Assembly (NCBI GenBank): GCA_947629225.1
Contig: CANRCY010000046.1
Span: 1-9,896, forward strand
DNA length: 9,896 nucleotides
Direction of reading: 5' to 3'
DNA from: an uncultured Clostridia bacterium
GTDB lineage: Bacteria > Bacillota > Clostridia > Christensenellales > Borkfalkiaceae
Numbering within the stretch: the stretch's first letter is position 1; every line of letters starts with the position of its first letter. Positions 6,066 to 9,896 of the stretch are shown here, in pieces. A model generated the notes under the pieces. It ran no database searches, was not told the origin of the DNA, and saw only the letters and a program-made list of their open reading frames with translations. A program made the translations under genes and the position numbers.

Positions 6066-7352
6066 TCACATTTTTCCGCGCGCCGTGCCGAGCATGAGCT
6101 TGATACGGTTCTCCTGGTTCACCTTCGACGCCGAAGGGTCGTAGTCGACCGCGACGACGTTTGCGTCGGGGAAGAGCGACTTCACCGCGCGCGAAGCTCC
6201 CTTGCCCGCGATGTGGTTGGGAAGGCACCCGAAGGGCTGTACGCAGACGATGTTCTTCGTGCCCGAGCCGCACAGCGCCGCCATTTCGGCGGGGATCAGC
6301 CAGCCCTCCCCCATTTTGACCCCTTGGTTGATGACGCGGTCCGCCAAGGAGCGCAGGACGGCAAAGTCGTGCCACGGCTCGAAGCCCGCTTTTTTCATCA
6401 TGGCGATGAGTTTCTTCTGCTTGGAATGCAGCCATGCGTATGCGACGCGGTAGAGAAGGTGCGTTTTGCTCTTCTTTCCGTAGAATTTCGCGTCGTTAAG
6501 TTCGTTTACGACGCAATACAGGACAAAGTCCGCAAGGGGCGGAAGGACGGGCTCGCACCCCTCGGAGAGGAGAAACTCTTCGAGATGGGAATTGCCGAGC
6601 GGGGAATATTTTACATAGATCTCGCCGACGATCCCCACCTTGAGCTTGTTCTTTTCGCAGACGGAGATCGCCGAAAACGCCGAGAGGATCTCTTTTGCGT
6701 TTTTGCCGAGTTTACAAAAACCGCCCTTTTTCAGCTTTTCCTTCAATTTTGCAAAGCACTGCCCGCGGACTCGTGCGCAGTCGCCCGCGCGCCGTTCATA
6801 GGGCGCGGTGGCGTTGTAGAGGCTCATGACGAGGTCGCCGTAAAAGACGGCATGGGCGAACAGGTAAATAATGCGGGGCGTGACGTTGAACCCGCTCCCC
6901 TTTTCGAGCCCAGAGATGTTGAAAGAGAGCACGGGGACTTGGGGAAATTCGGCTTTGAGCGCCTTTCTGAGCAGGGGCAGATAGTTGCTCGCGCGGCACC
7001 CGCCGCCCGTCTGAGTGATCATGACCGCCGTCTTTTGCGGGTCGTACTTGCCGCTTTTGAGCGCGTCGAGAAACTGCCCGATGATGCAGAGCGCGGGATA
7101 GCAGGCGTCGTTATGGACGTGCTTCAAGCCCTCGTCGATGACCTGCCTGCCCTCGTTGTGAAGGGTCTCCACGCGGTAGCCTTCCAATCGCAGGATTTCG
7201 GCGAGCAGTTCGAAATGCCACGGCAGCATGTCGGGCACTAAGATGGTGTGCGTCTCCTTCATTTCGGGGGTGAACACGGGGTAATTCTCGGTGAGGTCGA
7301 GAACGTGCTCCCTCTCCGCGGGGGACGGACGCTGTTTGCTCTGCCCTTTCAT
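6066..7352 (-). CDS. 2-hydroxyacyl-CoA dehydratase (HgdB)-like protein, split C-terminal part of the large activase-related protein
   Basis: The protein has 428 residues and resembles the C-terminal third of the roughly 1,400-residue acyl-CoA dehydratase activase-related proteins of Clostridia, itself related to HgdB-type dehydratase subunits. Visible conserved blocks are HTILVPDMLPWHFELL (35-50), DEGLKHVHNDACYP (73-86, C84), ITQTGGGCRASNY (112-124, C119), a second Rossmann-like start at KVGIVGEIYVKYSP (238-251), and CVQPFGCLPNHIAGKG (370-385, C370 and C376). It ends in VDYDPSASKVNQENRIKLML. The cysteines suggest iron-sulfur cluster binding, but the cluster and substrate are not known. The start at 7352 shares ATGA with the upstream stop and has AGGAGGG 7 nt before it, so the two products are translationally coupled. 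The open frame further upstream is a shadow. The reaction catalysed by this family subgroup is unestablished. Confidence 0.85.
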   Translation of the reverse strand: MKGQSKQRPSPAEREHVLDLTENYPVFTPEMKETHTILVPDMLPWHFELLAEILRLEGYRVETLHNEGRQVIDEGLKHVHNDACYPALCIIGQFLDALKSGKYDPQKTAVMITQTGGGCRASNYLPLLRKALKAEFPQVPVLSFNISGLEKGSGFNVTPRIIYLFAHAVFYGDLVMSLYNATAPYERRAGDCARVRGQCFAKLKEKLKKGGFCKLGKNAKEILSAFSAISVCEKNKLKVGIVGEIYVKYSPLGNSHLEEFLLSEGCEPVLPPLADFVLYCVVNELNDAKFYGKKSKTHLLYRVAYAWLHSKQKKLIAMMKKAGFEPWHDFAVLRSLADRVINQGVKMGEGWLIPAEMAALCGSGTKNIVCVQPFGCLPNHIAGKGASRAVKSLFPDANVVAVDYDPSASKVNQENRIKLMLGTARGKM

Positions 7353-9896
7353 TCGGTTTCCCTCCTGCTCTGTTCCTCGATCGCGGCAAGAAGAGAACGG
7401 AGCCTGATCTTGACCACGCCGAGACCCGCGATCTCGTCGATCTTGATCTGCGTGTAAAGTTTTCCCTTCTTTTCGAGAATGCGGCGCACTTCGTCCGTCG
7501 TGATGGCGTCGATCCCGCACCCGAAGGAGACGAGTTGGACAAGGTTGACGTTTTTGTGCCGCGTGGCGAACTCCGCGGCGCGGTAGAGACGGGCGTGATA
7601 GGTCCATTGATTGAGCACGTTCACTTTGACCTTCTCCCCCTGCTCGAAGACGCAATCTTCCGAAAGGACGGAAATCCCAAGCGAGGTGAGAAGTTTATCC
7701 ACGCCGTGGTTGATCTCGGGGTCGGCATGATAGGGTCTGCCTGCGAGAATGATGACCTGCTTCCCCTCCCGCTCTGCCTCGGCGAGGATCTCTCTGCCCT
7801 TTTCCACAATGCCCGCATGAAATTCCTCCATGCGCGCAAGCCCCGCGCGGTATGCCCTCTTCACGAGCGCGGCGGACAGCTTATAGCGCGAAAGAGCGCG
7901 GACAAGGGTCTTTACCGTCGTCTTTTCGCTGTTCGGGTCGAGGTAAGGCATGATGAAGTTGCGCCCGTTCAGCCGCTCGTTGTTGGCTTTCAACAGCTCG
8001 GGATAGTAGGCGACGACGGGACAATTATAGTGATTGGCGGAATCGTGCTCGTCGAGATTATAGCTCTCGCAGGGATAGAAGATGAAATCCACCCCTTTGT
8101 CGAGCAAGCTCTCGATGTGCCCGTGGAGCAGTTTTGCGGGATAACAGGCGGTGTCGCTCGCAACGGTGTGCTGACCTTTGAAGTAGAGCTCGCGCGAGCT
8201 CTTCTCCGAGAGCACGACCTTGAACCCGCAGGTCTCGAAAAAGGTCGTCCAGAGCGGAAGTTGCTCGTACATGACGAGCTGCAGCGGCAGTCCCACGACG
8301 CCGCGCTTGGCTTGGACTGCTTCATCGGGAAGCGCAAGAAGACGTTCGTATTTGTAGGCGTATGCGTCGGAGACGTTTTTGGGCGGTCTGAGCCCCGCGC
8401 CTTTTTCGCACTTGTTGCCCGAGATGAATTTTCTGCCGTCGGAAAAGGTGAGAATGTTGACGTTGCAATGGGACGTACACCCTTTGCAGACGACCGATTT
8501 CGAGGAATAGGAGAAGCGGGAAAGTTCGGCTTCGGTCAAAAGCGAGGAGGTGAGCACGTCGTCGGTCGTGTTTTCCCGCGCGTAGAGCGCCGCGCCGAAC
8601 GCGCCCATGAGCCCCGCAATGGCGGGACGGACGACCTCTTTGCCCGTTTCCTTTTCAAATGAACGCAATACCGCGTCGTTGAGGAAAGTGCCGCCCTGCA
8701 CCACGATGTGCTCGCCGAGTTCGTCGGGCGTGCGCGCGCGGATGACCTTGTAGATCGCGTTCTTGACAATGGACATGGAGAGCCCCGCGGAGATGTCTTC
8801 TATGCTTGCCCCTTCCTTCTGCGCCTGCTTTACGGAGCTGTTCATGAACACCGTGCAACGGGAACCGAGTTCCACGGGATGCTTAGCAAAGAGCCCGAGA
8901 CGGGAAAAGGGTTCGATCTCCATTCCCATTGCCTTGGCAAAAGTCTGGATAAAGGAGCCGCACCCCGAAGAGCACGCCTCGTTGAGCATGATGGAATCGA
9001 TCGCGCGGTTCTTTACTTTGAAACACTTGATGTCCTGCCCGCCAATGTCGATGATGAAGTCTACGTCGGGATTGAAGTAGAGCGCCGCTTTGAAGTGCGC
9101 CATCGTCTCGACGACCCCGAAGTCGATTTTGAGCGCCGCGCGCATCATGTCCTCTCCGTAACCCGTGACGCATGCGCCGCGGATGTTGATGCGGTCTCCG
9201 ATGAGAGAATAGATCTCGCGCAGACGACCGACGACGATCTCGAGCGGCTGTCCGTTGTTGGATTGGTAGTGCGAATATAAAATTTTGCAGTCGGGAGTGA
9301 TAAGAAGGAGTTTGGTGGTCGTCGAGCCCGAGTCGATCCCGAGATAGGCGTCCCCCTCGTACTTGTAAATGTTTTCAAAGGAGAGGTCGCTGCGCATATG
9401 GCGGGCGATAAAGTCGCTGTATTCCTTTTGCGAGGAAAAGAGCGGTTCGCCGAGGGCGATTTCCCCCCCGTCCCGAATGTTTTGAATGCGGGAGATGAGC
9501 TCCTCTAAGGGCTCCTCTTTGGCGTTCTCGGCATACATCGCCGCGCCGACCGACATGAATTTGGGACCGTCTTCGGGAAAGATCGCATGCTCTTCGTCGA
9601 GCCCGAGCGTCTCGCAGAATGCCTTTCGGAGCCCTTTGAGATAGTAGAGCGGTCCGCCGAGGAACAGAACTTTCCCCGCGATACGGCGACCCTGCGCGAG
9701 CCCCGAGACGGTTTGGTCGACGACGGCATGAAAAATGGAGGCGGCAACGTCGCTCTTCTTTGCCCCTTGGTTGAGAAGAGGCTGGATATCGGATTTGGCA
9801 AACACGCCGCAACGGGAGGCGATGGGATAGACGCGTTCGGCTTGCAGGGAGAGTTCGTCCATCTCGTCTACGGTGAGGTCGAGACGGGTCGCCATC
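7349..9896 (-). CDS. Acyl-CoA dehydratase activase-related protein (BadF/BcrA-type ATPase), 5' end outside window
   Basis: The frame is open to the window edge; the ATG at 9895 is internal. At least 848 residues are visible. They start in the tail of a first ASKHA ATPase domain: RCGVFAKSDI (28-37) holds its second cluster-type cysteine, and FLGGPLYYLKGLRKAF follows at 78-93. A second, complete domain follows, with the phosphate loop GIDSGSTTTKL (186-196), DIGGQD (283-288), ACSSGCGSF (307-315) and GSRCTVFMNS (345-354). C308 and C347 match the two cysteines that bind the bridging [4Fe-4S] cluster in HgdC. Then come CKGCTSHC (470-477), GNKC (493-496), a DUF2229-like region with DTACYPAKLLHGH (581-593), AGRPYHADPEINHG (718-731) and SFGCGIDAITTDE (790-802). 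Known HgdC activases feed ATP-driven electrons to dehydratases; the substrate of this large relative is unknown. The stop overlaps the next gene by ATGA. Confidence 0.88.
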   Translation of the reverse strand, partial: MATRLDLTVDEMDELSLQAERVYPIASRCGVFAKSDIQPLLNQGAKKSDVAASIFHAVVDQTVSGLAQGRRIAGKVLFLGGPLYYLKGLRKAFCETLGLDEEHAIFPEDGPKFMSVGAAMYAENAKEEPLEELISRIQNIRDGGEIALGEPLFSSQKEYSDFIARHMRSDLSFENIYKYEGDAYLGIDSGSTTTKLLLITPDCKILYSHYQSNNGQPLEIVVGRLREIYSLIGDRINIRGACVTGYGEDMMRAALKIDFGVVETMAHFKAALYFNPDVDFIIDIGGQDIKCFKVKNRAIDSIMLNEACSSGCGSFIQTFAKAMGMEIEPFSRLGLFAKHPVELGSRCTVFMNSSVKQAQKEGASIEDISAGLSMSIVKNAIYKVIRARTPDELGEHIVVQGGTFLNDAVLRSFEKETGKEVVRPAIAGLMGAFGAALYARENTTDDVLTSSLLTEAELSRFSYSSKSVVCKGCTSHCNVNILTFSDGRKFISGNKCEKGAGLRPPKNVSDAYAYKYERLLALPDEAVQAKRGVVGLPLQLVMYEQLPLWTTFFETCGFKVVLSEKSSRELYFKGQHTVASDTACYPAKLLHGHIESLLDKGVDFIFYPCESYNLDEHDSANHYNCPVVAYYPELLKANNERLNGRNFIMPYLDPNSEKTTVKTLVRALSRYKLSAALVKRAYRAGLARMEEFHAGIVEKGREILAEAEREGKQVIILAGRPYHADPEINHGVDKLLTSLGISVLSEDCVFEQGEKVKVNVLNQWTYHARLYRAAEFATRHKNVNLVQLVSFGCGIDAITTDEVRRILEKKGKLYTQIKIDEIAGLGVVKIRLRSLLAAIEEQSRRETE
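7360..7366 (-). promoter_or_regulatory. Strong ribosome binding site of the HgdB-like gene
   Basis: AGGAGGG lies inside the last codons of the activase-like gene, 7 nt before ATG 7352. Its strength and spacing mark the split between the two genes as a real translation start rather than a frameshift artefact. Confidence 0.75.

Noticed and set aside
6051..7241. A 396-codon plus-strand frame opposite the HgdB-like gene
   Set aside because: The opposite strand carries a clear conserved protein with start, ribosome binding site and terminator; this frame has no motifs.
7353..7655. Upstream extension of the HgdB-like frame to a 529-residue protein
   Set aside because: The extra 101 residues are an arginine-rich shadow of the activase gene; the strong ribosome binding site and conserved N-terminus place the start at 7352.
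7535..8662. A 375-codon plus-strand frame opposite the activase-like gene
   Set aside because: Antisense shadow of conserved cysteine-rich and DUF2229-like segments; no promoter or ribosome binding site recognised.

Overview
All convincing genes in this window lie on the minus strand, so it is read from the right end to the left. There are eight genes: two are cut by the window edges and six are complete. I see no tRNA, rRNA, CRISPR array, insertion sequence or phage gene. No gap between genes exceeds about 180 bases. The sequence is GC-rich by eye. The gene content suggests an anaerobic Bacillota (Firmicutes) bacterium, probably a Clostridia-type gut or sediment lineage. The grounds are an ecfA1-ecfA2-ecfT-truA operon, a HelD-type RNA polymerase recycling helicase, a large 2-hydroxyacyl-CoA dehydratase activase-like protein and an SdpR-like repressor. 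The lineage is inferred, not proven.

Right part (9896 to 6066): a two-gene unit related to the (R)-2-hydroxyacyl-CoA dehydratase activase/BadF-BcrA ATPases and to HgdB. The first gene runs off the right edge. It is coupled to the second by an ATGA overlap behind a strong ribosome binding site. In many Clostridia these two parts form one chain of about 1,400 residues; here they are split. A hairpin with a T tract (6042 to 6021) ends the unit.

Middle (6020 to 5596): a monocistronic SdpR-like ArsR-family repressor. Its near-consensus sigma-A promoter lies between two near-identical operator-like sites in inverted orientation, a clear picture of autorepression. A terminator follows. No sdpI-like partner is present.

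Left-middle (5550 to 3129): a HelD-like SF1 helicase with its own extended -10 promoter, which overlaps an upstream in-frame ATG. The start is therefore placed 18 codons further in, behind a good ribosome binding site.

Left part (3078 to 1): an extended -10 promoter drives ecfA1-ecfA2-ecfT-truA with overlapping or nearly abutting genes. EcfA1, EcfA2 and EcfT form the energizing module of an energy-coupling factor vitamin/metal transporter; no substrate-binding S component is encoded here. TruA is a tRNA pseudouridine synthase, and its 3' end is beyond the window. The most unusual coding feature is that EcfA2 has glutamate in place of the essential Walker A lysine, while all its other ATPase motifs are intact.

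I found no clear sign of an undescribed multi-gene system. The points of interest are the EcfA2 Walker A change, the twin-operator repressor without a partner, and the split activase/dehydratase protein.
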